From an uncultured Campylobacter sp. (GTDB lineage: Bacteria > Campylobacterota > Campylobacteria > Campylobacterales > Campylobacteraceae), in NCBI RefSeq assembly GCF_963526985.1, contig NZ_CAURPW010000011.1, positions 1-58,865 on the forward strand: a stretch of DNA of 58,865 nucleotides. Direction: 5' to 3'. Position 1 is the first letter of the stretch, and the number at the start of each line of letters is the position of its first letter. Below, piece by piece: positions 1-8,992 of the stretch. The notes below the pieces were generated by a model. The model saw nothing but the letters and a program-made list of their open reading frames with translations. It searched no databases and had not been told where the DNA came from. The translations under genes were made by a program, and so were the position numbers.

Positions 1-55
1 GAGCACTACCTTGACATGGTAGTGGTCGATGGTTCGAGTCCATTCGGGGCCACCA
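1..55 (+). tRNA. tRNA-Val (GAC), 5' truncated by window edge
   Basis: The 3' part of a tRNA is present. The anticodon arm has stem CTACC/GGTAG and loop TTGACAT, so the anticodon is GAC (valine). The T-arm loop is TTCGAGT. The acceptor strand ends CGGGGCC, discriminator A and an encoded CCA at 53-55. The D-arm and the 5' acceptor strand lie before base 1. Confidence 0.93.
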
Positions 56-213
56 TTTCGCTTCTTTCGGATTCAAATTTTCAAATTTGCTTTATCTTTC
101 GCACCGTAAACCCAAACAATAAATTTTCGTCAAATTCGTCTGTTAATAGCCAAAAAATATATTTATGTTTTGAATTCGCGCGAGTTTTTGAGAAGTAAAA
201 TTTAATAATTAAA

Positions 214-239
214 GCGCAAAGGCAACCACTCCTTTGCGC
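214..239. other. Perfect 9-bp stem-loop between tRNA-Val and thrS
   Basis: GCGCAAAGG (214-222) pairs exactly with CCTTTGCGC (231-239) around an 8-nt loop. On the minus strand it is followed by TTTAATTATT, so it could be a weak minus-strand terminator. On the plus strand no U-tract follows. The rest of 56-531 is AT-rich and holds no gene that I can support. Confidence 0.5.
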
Positions 240-473
240 AATTTGGGAGAAAAATGAATCAAAACAATGCAAAGACGAGATAAATGCATGTTTCATTCGA
301 TGAAATATTAGCGTTAGTTTTCTTAAAGTATAATAAACTATATTGAGAATATTACCGATTTAACAATATTTAAAATTTAATCAATATATTCTACTATATT
401 CAAAACTCAAATTTGACCGCCGTTTAAACCCAAATCAAATAAAACATTAAGTAAAGCTTAAAAACATTTTAGC

Positions 474-479
474 TAAAAT
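474..479 (+). promoter_or_regulatory. Probable -10 element of thrS
   Basis: TAAAAT lies 52 nt before the thrS start in a very AT-rich region, as is usual for Campylobacter sigma-70 promoters, which lack a conserved -35. This is inferred from position and sequence only. Confidence 0.4.
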
Positions 480-531
480 CAAGCCCAATTCTTTCAGCGT
501 AAGAAAGATGTTTCGATAAAAAGGACGTAAA

Positions 532-2352
532 ATGAGCGATATTATCGCATACAAACTGGATGGAAACATAGTCGATACTCAGAGTATCAACGGGCGAGAA
601 AACGCCGCAGAACCGATTTATTTTGACAACTCCCCCGACGCGCTAAACGTTATCAGACACTCCTGTGCGCACCTCATGGCGCAAGCGATCAAAGAGCTTT
701 ATCCGCAGGCTAAATTTTTTGTCGGACCAAACGTCGAGGACGGATTTTATTATGATTTTAAAGTCGATGAGGCCAACAGCAAGCTTAGCGACGAGGATTT
801 AGAGGCGATAGAAACTAAGATGAAAGAGCTAGCCGAAGCAAAGCTTGACATAGTCAAAACCTGCTCGACCAAAACCGCGATGAGCGATAAATTTAAAGAC
901 GACGAGCTAAAACAAGAGGTGCTAAAACGTATCCCAGAGGGCGAAGTCAGTAGCTACAAGCAAGGAAATTTCGAGGACTTGTGCCGCGGACCGCACTTGC
1001 CAAATACCAAATTTTTAAGATTTTTTAAACTAACCCGCGTAGCCGGTGCGTATCTTGGCGGCGATGAAACGCGCGAGATGATAAACCGCATTTACGGTAC
1101 GGCATTTGCCGATAAAGAGAGCCTAAAAGAGCACATCCGCATCATCGAAGAGGCCAAAAAACGCGACCACAGAAAGCTTGGCGTCGAGATGAAGCTGTTT
1201 ACCTTCGATGAAGAAGTCGGCGGCGGCCTACCGATCTGGCTACCAAACGGCGGACGCTTGCGCTCAAAGTTAGAGCAAATTTTATACAAAGCCCACCGCG
1301 ACCGCGGCTACGAGCCGGTTAGAGGTCCTGAGCTACTAAAAGCCGACGTATGGAAAAAGAGCGGTCACTACGCAAACTATAAAGAAAATATGTACTTTAC
1401 GACGATTGACGAGGCAGAATACGGCATAAAGCCGATGAACTGCGTCGGTCACATCAAGGTCTATCAAAGCGACATCCGCTCGTACCGCGATTTGCCGCTT
1501 AAATTTTTCGAATACGGCGTCGTGCATCGCCACGAAAAAAGCGGCGTTTTGCACGGACTTTTCAGGGTGCGCGAATTTGCCCAGGACGACTCGCACATCT
1601 TTTGTATGCCGAGTCAGATAAAAGAAAATATCCTAGAAATTTTAAAATTTGCCGGCAAAATAATGGAAAATTTCGGCTTTCACTACGAGATGGAGATTTC
1701 GACCAAGCCTGCAAAAGCGATCGGCGGGGACGAAATTTGGGAAACGGCGACGAAAGCGCTAAAAGAAGCGCTTGACGAAAACGGCTTTAAATACGGCATC
1801 GACGAGGGCGGCGGCGCATTCTACGGTCCAAAAATCGACATCAAAATCACCGACGCGCTAAAACGAAAATGGCAGTGCGGCACGATCCAGGTCGATTTTA
1901 ACCTGCCTGAGCGCTTTGATCTGGGCTACATCGACGCAAATAACGAACGCCAGCGCCCCGTCATGCTGCACCGCGCGCTACTGGGAAGCTTCGAGCGATT
2001 TATCGGCATTTTGATCGAACACACGGGCGGCGAGCTGCCATTTTTCGTCGCTCCAACGCAAGTAGTCATCGTACCGATTAGCGACGCGCACCTAGACTAC
2101 GCCAAAACCGTCGCCAAAGAACTTCGCAAAATCGGCGTAGATAGCGAAATCGCGAGCAAAAACGAGAGCCTAAACAAACGCATCCGCACCGCAGAAAAAC
2201 AGCGCGTGCCGATGATAGCCGTACTTGGCGACAACGAAGCGGCGAATAACTCTATCGCCCTGCGCGACCGCACGACTAGGGAGCAAAAAGATATGAAGCT
2301 GGACGAATTCGTAGGGCTACTAAAATCAAAACTCGCCGAGGTAAGTTTTTGA
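532..2352 (+). CDS. thrS: Threonine--tRNA ligase
   Basis: Cytoplasmic class II aminoacyl-tRNA synthetase that charges tRNA-Thr; 606 aa, normal for epsilonproteobacterial ThrRS, which lacks most of the N-terminal TGS region of E. coli. The editing domain is near the N-terminus (HSCAHLMAQ, and LCRGPHLPNT near residue 150). The catalytic core follows, with MNCVGHIK carrying the zinc-binding Cys and the class II motif 2 region FFEYGVVHRHEKSG. The C-terminal third has the anticodon-binding domain (FFVAPTQVVIVPI onward). The ATG start follows AAAGGACG with good spacing. infC lies 172 nt downstream, as in many bacteria, but a hairpin and a TATAAT box separate the two, so infC probably also has its own promoter. 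Confidence 0.98.
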   Translation: MSDIIAYKLDGNIVDTQSINGRENAAEPIYFDNSPDALNVIRHSCAHLMAQAIKELYPQAKFFVGPNVEDGFYYDFKVDEANSKLSDEDLEAIETKMKELAEAKLDIVKTCSTKTAMSDKFKDDELKQEVLKRIPEGEVSSYKQGNFEDLCRGPHLPNTKFLRFFKLTRVAGAYLGGDETREMINRIYGTAFADKESLKEHIRIIEEAKKRDHRKLGVEMKLFTFDEEVGGGLPIWLPNGGRLRSKLEQILYKAHRDRGYEPVRGPELLKADVWKKSGHYANYKENMYFTTIDEAEYGIKPMNCVGHIKVYQSDIRSYRDLPLKFFEYGVVHRHEKSGVLHGLFRVREFAQDDSHIFCMPSQIKENILEILKFAGKIMENFGFHYEMEISTKPAKAIGGDEIWETATKALKEALDENGFKYGIDEGGGAFYGPKIDIKITDALKRKWQCGTIQVDFNLPERFDLGYIDANNERQRPVMLHRALLGSFERFIGILIEHTGGELPFFVAPTQVVIVPISDAHLDYAKTVAKELRKIGVDSEIASKNESLNKRIRTAEKQRVPMIAVLGDNEAANNSIALRDRTTREQKDMKLDEFVGLLKSKLAEVSF

Positions 2353-2379
2353 AACACCAGCGAAAATCCGCTAAATTTG

Positions 2380-2413
2380 AGCTAGGCGCGGCTTTATGCT
2401 AAGCCTGGCTTTT
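2380..2413 (+). terminator. Possible terminator after thrS
   Basis: AGCTAGGC (2380-2387) pairs with GCCTGGCT (2403-2410), 8 bp with one G-U, then only a short T run. It is a weak intrinsic terminator at best. Its place between thrS and the infC promoter supports the role. Confidence 0.4.
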
Positions 2414-2487
2414 ACCAAAATCCGCAAAAATTGTCACGGCGCAATAAATTTCTACGAAAAATACAATAAAAACACAATATTTTTGGA

Positions 2488-2493
2488 TATAAT
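2488..2493 (+). promoter_or_regulatory. -10 element of infC (TATAAT)
   Basis: A consensus TATAAT preceded by TTTTTGGA sits 31 nt upstream of the infC start. A start site near 2500 would leave a leader of about 25 nt that carries the AAAGGA ribosome site. Confidence 0.6.
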
Positions 2494-2524
2494 CAACAAA
2501 TTTCAACTTAAAGGAAAAAACTAA

Positions 2525-3040
2525 TTGGCTAAAGAAAACGAAGTGTTGCTCAACGAAGATATCAGAGCGAGCGAAGTAAGATGCATAGGGGACGACGGCA
2601 CCGCATACGGCGTCATCCCAAGAGTAGAGGCCTTGAAAATCGCCGAGAAAATGGGGCTTGATCTGGTGCTAATCGCGCCTGATGCTAAACCCCCCGTTTG
2701 CAAGATAATGGACTACGGCAAATTCCGCTACCAGCAGGAAAAAAAGCAAAAAGAGGCCAAGAAAAAGCAAAAAACGATCGAAGTAAAAGAGATCAAACTC
2801 TCCGTCAAAATCGCTCAAAACGACATCAACTACAAAGTCAAGCACGCTCTTGAGTTTCTAGAAGACGGCAAACACGTCAAATTTCGCGTATTTCTAAAAG
2901 GCCGCGAGATGAGCAATCCCGAAGCCGGCGTCGCGATGTTACAAAAAGTCTGGGAGATGGTAAAAGAGGTCTCCGACCGCGATAAAGAGCCGCTGCTAGA
3001 AGGCCGCTACGTCAATATGTTGGTAACGCCGAAGAGGTAA
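2525..3040 (+). CDS. infC: Translation initiation factor IF-3
   Basis: IF-3 binds the 30S subunit, prevents premature 50S joining and proofreads start codons. The 171-aa product has the usual two domains: N-domain (NEDIRASEVRCIGDDGTAYGV), a Lys-rich linker (KKQKEAKKKQK near residue 75) and C-domain (VKFRVFLKGREM). The start is a TTG right after AAAGGAAAAAACTAA; no ATG or GTG gives a full N-terminus. In E. coli infC uses AUU and is autoregulated because IF-3 rejects such starts, so the TTG here may serve the same feedback (inference). A 12-bp hairpin follows the stop codon. Confidence 0.97.
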   Translation: MAKENEVLLNEDIRASEVRCIGDDGTAYGVIPRVEALKIAEKMGLDLVLIAPDAKPPVCKIMDYGKFRYQQEKKQKEAKKKQKTIEVKEIKLSVKIAQNDINYKVKHALEFLEDGKHVKFRVFLKGREMSNPEAGVAMLQKVWEMVKEVSDRDKEPLLEGRYVNMLVTPKR

Positions 3041-3048
3041 AATTTAAT

Positions 3049-3076
3049 AAATTTGGGCGAGAAATCGCTCAAATTT
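3049..3076 (+). other. 12-bp hairpin with GAAA tetraloop after infC
   Basis: Bases 3049-3060 pair along their full length with 3065-3076 (one G-U) around a GAAA tetraloop. No U-tract follows, so it looks like a 3' mRNA end-stabilising stem or a factor-dependent terminator rather than a classic intrinsic terminator. Confidence 0.5.
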
Positions 3077-3103
3077 ATCCTAAAATTCCATCAAAGGAAA
3101 TTT

Positions 3104-3352
3104 ATGACTGCACAAGAGCTAGGAAAAGAACTGGCAAATATGTATTTTACAGCAAAAGACGGCGAAAGGGTAGCCATGATACATTTGTTTGGCATAAAAT
3201 TTAGCAAACAAATATTATCGAATAAAATAAGTGCAAATGAAATCATTAAGTATGCAAAATCTCCAGATGGCTCCATAGTTAACAAATCATATTTTGCAGA
3301 GATAAACAAGGGTGTAAAGCTGGCAAAATATGTTGAAGAAAAGAAAGATTAA
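3104..3352 (+). CDS. Small hypothetical protein, possibly HTH-like
   Basis: An 82-aa product. The ATG at 3104 has AAAGGA 5 nt upstream and is preferred over an in-frame ATG at 3053 that would extend into the infC hairpin. The sequence is mostly helical (TAQELGKELANMY, ISANEIIKYAKSPDGSIV, YFAEINKGVKLAKYV) and resembles small HTH-like DNA-binding proteins, but I cannot name a family. The gene is clearly more AT-rich than infC, which suggests acquisition. Codirectional with the next small gene 16 nt downstream. Confidence 0.65.
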   Translation: MTAQELGKELANMYFTAKDGERVAMIHLFGIKFSKQILSNKISANEIIKYAKSPDGSIVNKSYFAEINKGVKLAKYVEEKKD

Positions 3353-3368
3353 AACGAATATATAAGCA

Positions 3369-3749
3369 GTGAATTCGCGCAAGTCAAACCACTACACAAA
3401 CGATCAGATCAAAGAAATTTTAAAAATACGTATCGAGCTAGCAAAAGGACTGATCTCCTGCGAAATAGCTGAGCGAGAAACGCTAAAAATCGTCCCGACC
3501 TACCCCGTTCATAATCTAAACTATGACGCCAAGCGAATGCAAAAAACTCTTGTCGGTATAGGCGAATACGGCTTTGGCTATCCTGCTAACTGGGCGCAAA
3601 CGCTGCTTGAAATAACCAGCGGCGAAGAGCGAGCGCAAATTTTTAAAGCCCTCAAAGAGCAACAGCGACTATATCTCGAAAAAGACGGTAAAAATAACAA
3701 AAAGCTAGAAAAAGTCCTTCAAGCCGCCGAGCAAAATTTACCCGAGTAA
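3369..3749 (+). CDS. Hypothetical protein, 126 aa
   Basis: I do not recognise the family. The product is polar and helical, with no signal peptide or membrane segment; the C-terminal third is charged (KDGKNNKKLEKVLQAAEQ), probably a helix. The likely start is GTG at 3369; there is no strong ribosome site, and the only internal Met (about residue 56) would remove nearly half the protein. The 16-nt gap to the preceding small gene suggests cotranscription. Confidence 0.55.
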   Translation: MNSRKSNHYTNDQIKEILKIRIELAKGLISCEIAERETLKIVPTYPVHNLNYDAKRMQKTLVGIGEYGFGYPANWAQTLLEITSGEERAQIFKALKEQQRLYLEKDGKNNKKLEKVLQAAEQNLPE

Positions 3750-4210
3750 AAGTCCAAAAGCACGGTAAATCTAAGCTCGCAAATATAAAATTTGCAAGTT
3801 AGCATAGGCGTGTAAAACGGCATCAAAGAAGTAAAATTTGAGCCAAAACCGCTAAAAAAATAAATTTCGTATGCGAGCCACTTAATCAGCTAAATTTTAG
3901 CCTTTACAAGCAGCCACACACTTAAAACTGAGACTTTAGATGAACCTGCGCGATTTATTTGCCGACTTTTTTGTAGCGGTCTTTTCTGAGAGCCCTTTGC
4001 TCTTTTCACAGCATCTCTCATAAGTCTGCTTTGATAGGCTCGCATTTGCTAAATTTAGCGCGCCTGCAAAGACCGCACGACAAATACACAAACGATTGCG
4101 CAGGATTTGTAGCAAACAAGACGGCGATTTTTGACTTCATCTACCGCAAAGTTAAATTTCGCCCGAATTTAGCTAAAATCGCGCTAAAATTTAAATCAAA
4201 AAGAGAAAAA
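3750..4210. other. 460-nt gap, no supported gene
   Basis: AT-rich DNA between the 126-aa hypothetical and the phosphoesterase. It contains a short inverted repeat around 3777-3799 (CTCGCAAATA / TTTGCAAG type) and a 27-codon ATG frame at 3940-4023 with no clear ribosome site. I see no RNA gene. Confidence 0.5.
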
Positions 4211-4915
4211 ATGATATACCTTTGCGGCGATACGCATGGGAGCGCGGAGCTTCACAAAATCACGAACAAGGCCTTTTTAAGCCGAAATTTTACGCGCGAG
4301 GACTACGTGATCGTGCTTGGTGATTTCGGTCTATTTTTTAGCGATACGCCAAACGAGCGGCTCGCCAGAGAGCGGCTGGGCAAACTGCCGTATACGCTGC
4401 TTTTTATCGACGGCAACCACGAAAATTTCGACCTACTCTACGGCCTACCGACCGAGGAAAAATTCGGCGGCAAGGTAGGCGTCGGAGGGGAGAATTTATT
4501 TTGGCTTAGGCGCGGCGAAATTTACGAGATAGACGGGCGAAATTTTCTAGCTTTCGGCGGGGCGTTTAGTATCGACAGAGCTTGGCGCAGGCTAAACGTA
4601 AGCTACTGGGATGCCGAAATCCCAAGCCAGAGCGAGCTAAATTTCGCGCTTAGCAATCTAGCTCGCTTTAAGAGCGCGGGCGGCAAGATAGACGCGGTGC
4701 TAAGCCACACGGCGCCTACTTTTTTGATGTCAGCGCTTAGCGATCTATTTTTAGGCGGCGGAGCGATTTACGATCCGACTACGGATATGTTAGAGCGGAT
4801 TTTTGAGCTTGCAAAGCCCGAGAAATGGTACTTCGGACACTTTCATGCAGATAGAAAAATCTCCGCTTGCGGCTGCGAGTTTCATCTGTGCTACGACGAA
4901 ATTTTAAAATTTTAG
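4211..4915 (+). CDS. Calcineurin-like metallophosphoesterase
   Basis: A 234-aa protein with the metal-binding signature of calcineurin-like phosphoesterases: GDTHG near residue 6, GDFG near residue 38, GNHE near residue 70, a late SHTAP and the GHFH motif near residue 215. The family hydrolyses phosphomono- or diesters using a two-metal centre; the substrate cannot be told here. The ATG at 4211 is preceded by AAAAAGAG and starts just before the first motif (MIYLCGDTHG). Longer in-frame starts from 4031 would add a stretch that reads like intergenic DNA. Stands alone; the next gene is convergent. Confidence 0.85.
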   Translation: MIYLCGDTHGSAELHKITNKAFLSRNFTREDYVIVLGDFGLFFSDTPNERLARERLGKLPYTLLFIDGNHENFDLLYGLPTEEKFGGKVGVGGENLFWLRRGEIYEIDGRNFLAFGGAFSIDRAWRRLNVSYWDAEIPSQSELNFALSNLARFKSAGGKIDAVLSHTAPTFLMSALSDLFLGGGAIYDPTTDMLERIFELAKPEKWYFGHFHADRKISACGCEFHLCYDEILKF

Positions 4916-5028
4916 AGTAAATTCTCGCGCCGAGGCTTTGTAAACGAGTGCGATTTTAGCTCGTATAGCGCTAAAATTTATAATTTCGGCGGCAAAATTT
5001 AGCCCGATTTAACTTCGCCGCACAAGCT

Positions 5029-6165
5029 TTATAACTCCAAAACCGTCTTAACGCCTAACCTCTGCGCGTTCTCAAAGTAGCTTTTAGCCGGATTGAGTCC
5101 GAAAATGCGCATCAGCTCCTGCCTCGCCCAGCGAGTTTCTGGGTCTCTTAGATCGTTTGTTTGGTAGGCAAGCTCCTCGCCGCGCAAAATTTCGGCGATC
5201 TCAAACTGCGCGTATCGCGGGCTAAAACCGATGCAGTTAAATTTCAAATTATTTTCTTCTATCAGCTCTTTTAGCTCGCGCGAGGCGGCCTTCATCACGC
5301 TTTGCTCGTCTGAGCAGATCTCTATAAATCCCCACTGCAAATACGTCCGCGCCGGGCTAACGTGAAAACTCATCGGAAAATCAAGCTGCGAGACATCAAC
5401 CTTTTCGTGCGCGAAAATTTCAAATTCGCCGTAAAAAAACGCGTTGTCAAACATCACGTCCATAGGCAGCCTAGGGCGCGACATCAGCTCGCCCACGCTT
5501 GCTTCGCCCTGCGACGCATACGCAAAAAGCTCGATAAAAACGGGTTTTCCCATAAACCCTAGCATCGCGTGGCCTTCCGGTAAAAGGCCGCTTTTTCGCA
5601 GTTTATGCCCATCTAAAATCACCCTGCCAAAGCCGTAGCGATTGCGGTCAAGCTTAAAACGGAAAAAATCTCCGCTTTTAAATTTGATATTTTTACGGCC
5701 CGCTTTCTTAAACTCCTCGATCTTACGCGCATGACCCGAGTCCGACTGCGCAATAAAGCGCTCTATCTCGCTTCTAAAATCCATCTCCCGTCCGTGTCCG
5801 CTCTCCCACACGCTGTCGTAAAACGTGGTCTGCGAGGCAAAGCTAGCGATTCGCAGGCTGTATTTATTAGCGTATAAATAGACTCCAAGGGGCGTGCGCT
5901 TTTCAAAATTTGCGGGCGTTAGCTTTACCTCCTTGCCTTTTGCAGTTTTAGGCAGCAGTATCTCGCGCCCCTTAGTCGCTTCGTCGTAGCCGTATTCCGC
6001 ATAAAGCTCGTCTGTGGAAACCACATGCTTTTTGATGACGTCGCCCTCAAAATACAGCACGCTAGCGGGTCTAAATTTATCCCCGGCAAACTCTACCCGC
6101 TCCCAGCTCTGTTGCACTGCATCAAGCCCGAAATACGCCCTTTGCTCGTTATTTAGTTCAAACAT
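5029..6165 (-). CDS. Imm26-like domain protein, 378 aa
   Basis: A large soluble protein. Its central part (IKFKSGDFFRFKLDRNRYG then FGRVILDG) looks like the Imm26 family found among polymorphic-toxin immunity proteins. The N-terminal part (MFELNNEQRAYFGLDAV) and C-terminal part are not assigned. The ATG at 6165 has AAAGGT upstream and is preferred over an in-frame GTG at 6210 that would overlap the upstream gene. Together with the DUF3137 gene 38 nt upstream it may form an operon. No toxin gene is visible nearby, so the immunity role is inference from domain similarity; related domains also occur in proteins of unrelated function. Confidence 0.7.
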   Translation of the reverse strand: MFELNNEQRAYFGLDAVQQSWERVEFAGDKFRPASVLYFEGDVIKKHVVSTDELYAEYGYDEATKGREILLPKTAKGKEVKLTPANFEKRTPLGVYLYANKYSLRIASFASQTTFYDSVWESGHGREMDFRSEIERFIAQSDSGHARKIEEFKKAGRKNIKFKSGDFFRFKLDRNRYGFGRVILDGHKLRKSGLLPEGHAMLGFMGKPVFIELFAYASQGEASVGELMSRPRLPMDVMFDNAFFYGEFEIFAHEKVDVSQLDFPMSFHVSPARTYLQWGFIEICSDEQSVMKAASRELKELIEENNLKFNCIGFSPRYAQFEIAEILRGEELAYQTNDLRDPETRWARQELMRIFGLNPAKSYFENAQRLGVKTVLEL

Positions 6166-6203
6166 TTTTACCTTTCGTTTTCGCTTGCGCGCCGCTTGCC
6201 GCG

Positions 6204-7256
6204 CTACCAAATTTTGCGGTTTAAATTTAGCTCTTTTACTATCTGCGTAAAGCTCTCTATCTCGCTTTCATAGGCGATTAGCGTCGCTTCGTCCGTTAGC
6301 GATTTGCCAAGCTGCGGCTCAAAGTCGTCGCGCCAGGTCTCGACGGCGATAAAGATTTGACCGTCCTTAAAAACGGCGTTTACGGGGCAGCCAAATCTCT
6401 CGCAAATCTCGCGAAATCTCTCCATAAGCGCGGGCGTAAGGACGTATCTAGCGCCGATTTGATCGGTCGTATAGACGTCAAACTTCTCTTCAAACCTCGC
6501 ATCGTCCATACTCGCTCGCTGCCCGTAGATCGCTAAATTTCGCGAATTTACGTGCGCGATTTGCGTTACGCAGCTTGATTTTTTATTAAAATCCGCCTTA
6601 AAAAGTACGCCCCGAAATAGCACGACCGTCTCGGTGTTATTTTTCTTTTTCACCATTTTGGCTGCGTAAAAGTCGCTAAATTTGATGCGCACGCCCTCTA
6701 TCTCGCCGCTTATGAGATCCTCGCTGCTCCACTCATCGACCCTGCAGTCATAAATCGTAAAAAACTCGTCAAGCCCCAACCCGCGGTCTTTATCGTAGCT
6801 AAGACCGTGCTTTTTTACGATCTTTTCTATGATTTGACGCTTAAAATTCGCCCTAAATTCGCGCCTTTTTGATGCTGTGATAAGCATCGCCGTAAAAGTA
6901 TAAACGAGCGCGCCTATCGCAGCGCCGAAAATCGCGTCTAAAAGATACGTTATCGCAGCGCCCGCGCAAATGCCCGCGCCAAGGCCGATCAAATTTGCTT
7001 TTTTGGTAGCGGCGACCAAAATTACGCGCTCGTTTTCTAGCTCTTTTAGCCCCGGCGAAAGCTCGCTCGCGGGCGAGTTTGGGGCGTTTTCGCTTAAATT
7101 TCGGGCGGGTTTTTCGCCTAAGGCCGCAAAAAGATTAGAAGCCGCCGGAAACGCGAAAAGCGCTACAAATGCGCCGACGAAAATAAAGGTAAATAAAGTC
7201 TCCGTTTTAACTCCTTTGCGCGGTTTGGCCGCTTTTTTACGGCTTGCGGCTCGCAA
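6204..7256 (-). CDS. DUF3137-type membrane protein
   Basis: About 350 aa. A hydrophobic helix near residues 20-45 and a second hydrophobic hairpin near 90-125 are followed by a soluble domain (DEFFTIYDCRVDEWSSEDL; VVLFRGVLFKADFNK; a late IFIAVETWRDDFEP) typical of DUF3137 inner-membrane proteins of unknown function. The longest form starts at a TTG (7256) without a good ribosome site. A perfect AAAGGAG (7211-7217, minus strand) sits 5 nt before an ACG codon at 7205 that would begin directly before the first membrane helix, so the true start may be there. Probably cotranscribed with the Imm26-like gene. Confidence 0.75.
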   Translation of the reverse strand: MRAASRKKAAKPRKGVKTETLFTFIFVGAFVALFAFPAASNLFAALGEKPARNLSENAPNSPASELSPGLKELENERVILVAATKKANLIGLGAGICAGAAITYLLDAIFGAAIGALVYTFTAMLITASKRREFRANFKRQIIEKIVKKHGLSYDKDRGLGLDEFFTIYDCRVDEWSSEDLISGEIEGVRIKFSDFYAAKMVKKKNNTETVVLFRGVLFKADFNKKSSCVTQIAHVNSRNLAIYGQRASMDDARFEEKFDVYTTDQIGARYVLTPALMERFREICERFGCPVNAVFKDGQIFIAVETWRDDFEPQLGKSLTDEATLIAYESEIESFTQIVKELNLNRKIW

Positions 7257-7839
7257 ACCAAAGCCGTTAAATACGGCTAAATTTTGCCGCGGCGATTGAT
7301 TTTAGGCAAGGCAGCTAAATTTTAATCTAACCTTCGAGCTTAAATTTTACGGCTTTTCGTCTTGCTTTTTATTAAATTTACGACGTTTACCGCTTTGCTT
7401 CGCGTTTTTTCGGCGCTTTGTTTAGCTTCGGTTTATGCTGCTTAGTTTTTTTGCCCGTCCGTAAATTTGCCGTTTTGCCTCGCGCTTAGTCGCCGCATTT
7501 ACGCGTAAATTTAAACGAATAGCGAGCGAACAAAGCATTTTAAATTTATCTAAACGCCGCTTAAATTTAGCGTCCCGTAAAATTTTAGCTTTTAGCAAGA
7601 GCGGCTAAATTTAAAGCTAGCGCAAAAGCGAATTTACGCCCTGCGCCATTCGCGTATTTTCAGGCTTCATCCGCGATTTTGCGCTTAAATTTCGCTTCTT
7701 TAAATTTAGCGCTTACGGATTTTAAGCTTTTGGCAAAACCATCCAAATTTAACCAAAGCCGCGCGGAGATAAATTTTGCTTTGCGGCGCGATTTTACGCC
7801 CAAATTTCGCGCGTTTGTCGCCCGAATTTACCGCTTGCC
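7257..7839. other. 583-nt gap, AAATTT-rich
   Basis: Dense in AAATTT words on both strands, with no frame I can support as a gene and no structured RNA that I recognise. Probably plain intergenic DNA or highly decayed sequence. Confidence 0.5.
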
Positions 7840-8721
7840 TTAAAGTAGCCTAAACTCGCGGGCTAGTTCTAGACTCGCTTCGATCTCGGCGCGTTTTGCC
7901 ATCACGCTTTCGATATTCGCGCTTAAATTTAGCCCGTTTTTATCGCCGAAGCTTTTAAGCTCGCTCCAAATCTCTTTGATGATTTCGCAGCTTTGCGCCA
8001 GATAATCGACGCTCGCATTTAGCCTGCTTTCGACGCTTTGCGGCACGCTCACGCCTAGCCATTTTATAAATTCCAGCGTTTTTGGATTGCCCGCGGTCGA
8101 AAACGTGAGGAATATCGGCTCGCTAATCTCGGCCGCCGCGCAGTCTTCTAAAAATTTGCGCGCTAAATCCGCGTCAAAAATCGCCTGCGAGACGAAAAAT
8201 TTAGCCCCTAGGCGGATTTTTTCCAGCATTCGCTGCGGCTCGCCCCTCTTTTTGCCGTGACGCTCGGCGATGCATACGCCGCCTGAGGCTAAATTTTTAA
8301 ATTCGCCCGCGATCTCGTAGGCGCGAGTCAGATCCAGCCTTGTTTTTTGCGCGCTAGACGTAGCTCCGACGAGCACGCATAAATCCGCGCTCTGAGCCGC
8401 CAAAGCCGCGCGAAACTCGCTCTCGTCGTATCCGCCCGCGACTCGGTAAAATACCCCCGGCGTCGCGACGTTTATGTAGTTTGCGTAGTACCTTTGCGGG
8501 CTTAGCGTTCCGCTAAACTCAAAAGTCCTTTGCGAGTCGCTCCTGTCGCTTTCGTCTTGCACCTCGTAAAGCACGAGTCCGTCGGCGTTTACGCTCTCTA
8601 TGCGCGCCGTCCAGCGATCTGCTATCTCACGCAGCTTGGTCTCCTCAAATTCGGCCTTGGGCGGCGTCAAAGCGTAGAGCAAAAGATTTTTTTCTTTATT
8701 TAAAATTTTTTCTTTTAGCAT
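7840..8721 (-). CDS. Methylenetetrahydrofolate reductase-like protein
   Basis: A 293-aa TIM-barrel type protein resembling MetF. Clues are a short N-terminal strand (LLLYALTPPKAEFEETKLREIA), FKNLASGGVCIAERH in mid-protein, and the MetF-like stretch RMLEKIRLGAKFFVSQAIFD near residue 175. MetF makes 5-methyl-THF, the methyl donor used by MetE, and metE lies directly upstream on the same strand 271 nt away, so a methionine role is likely. It is divergent from E. coli MetF, and I cannot confirm FAD-binding residues, so I leave the symbol empty. Confidence 0.72.
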   Translation of the reverse strand: MLKEKILNKEKNLLLYALTPPKAEFEETKLREIADRWTARIESVNADGLVLYEVQDESDRSDSQRTFEFSGTLSPQRYYANYINVATPGVFYRVAGGYDESEFRAALAAQSADLCVLVGATSSAQKTRLDLTRAYEIAGEFKNLASGGVCIAERHGKKRGEPQRMLEKIRLGAKFFVSQAIFDADLARKFLEDCAAAEISEPIFLTFSTAGNPKTLEFIKWLGVSVPQSVESRLNASVDYLAQSCEIIKEIWSELKSFGDKNGLNLSANIESVMAKRAEIEASLELAREFRLL

Positions 8722-8992
8722 GAAATTTCCAAATTTAATATGTAGAAAACGCGGCGTTTGCGGCTAAATTTATGCTTGCGGCGCGGAAGAAAACTTAGTT
8801 TGTTTTTAGCCAAAATCCCGCAAATTTTTCTTTGCTACGAGCTTCATTTTGCAAAATTTAAGCCCAATTTTACCCGCGCTAAATTCGCGCCAAAAAAGGG
8901 CGAAATCAACCTAGCGCAAAGCCGCTAAATTTAAACCGCCGCCCGTTTGCTAGATAGCAAAAAGGCGGCGAGATTTGAGCGAAGCTCTAAAT

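Noticed and set aside
3940..4023. 27-codon ORF in the gap before the phosphoesterase
   Set aside because: An amphipathic-looking peptide, but no ribosome site and no supporting context.
4031..4210. N-terminal extension of the metallophosphoesterase
   Set aside because: The added stretch has intergenic character, and the phosphoesterase fold begins directly after the ATG at 4211.
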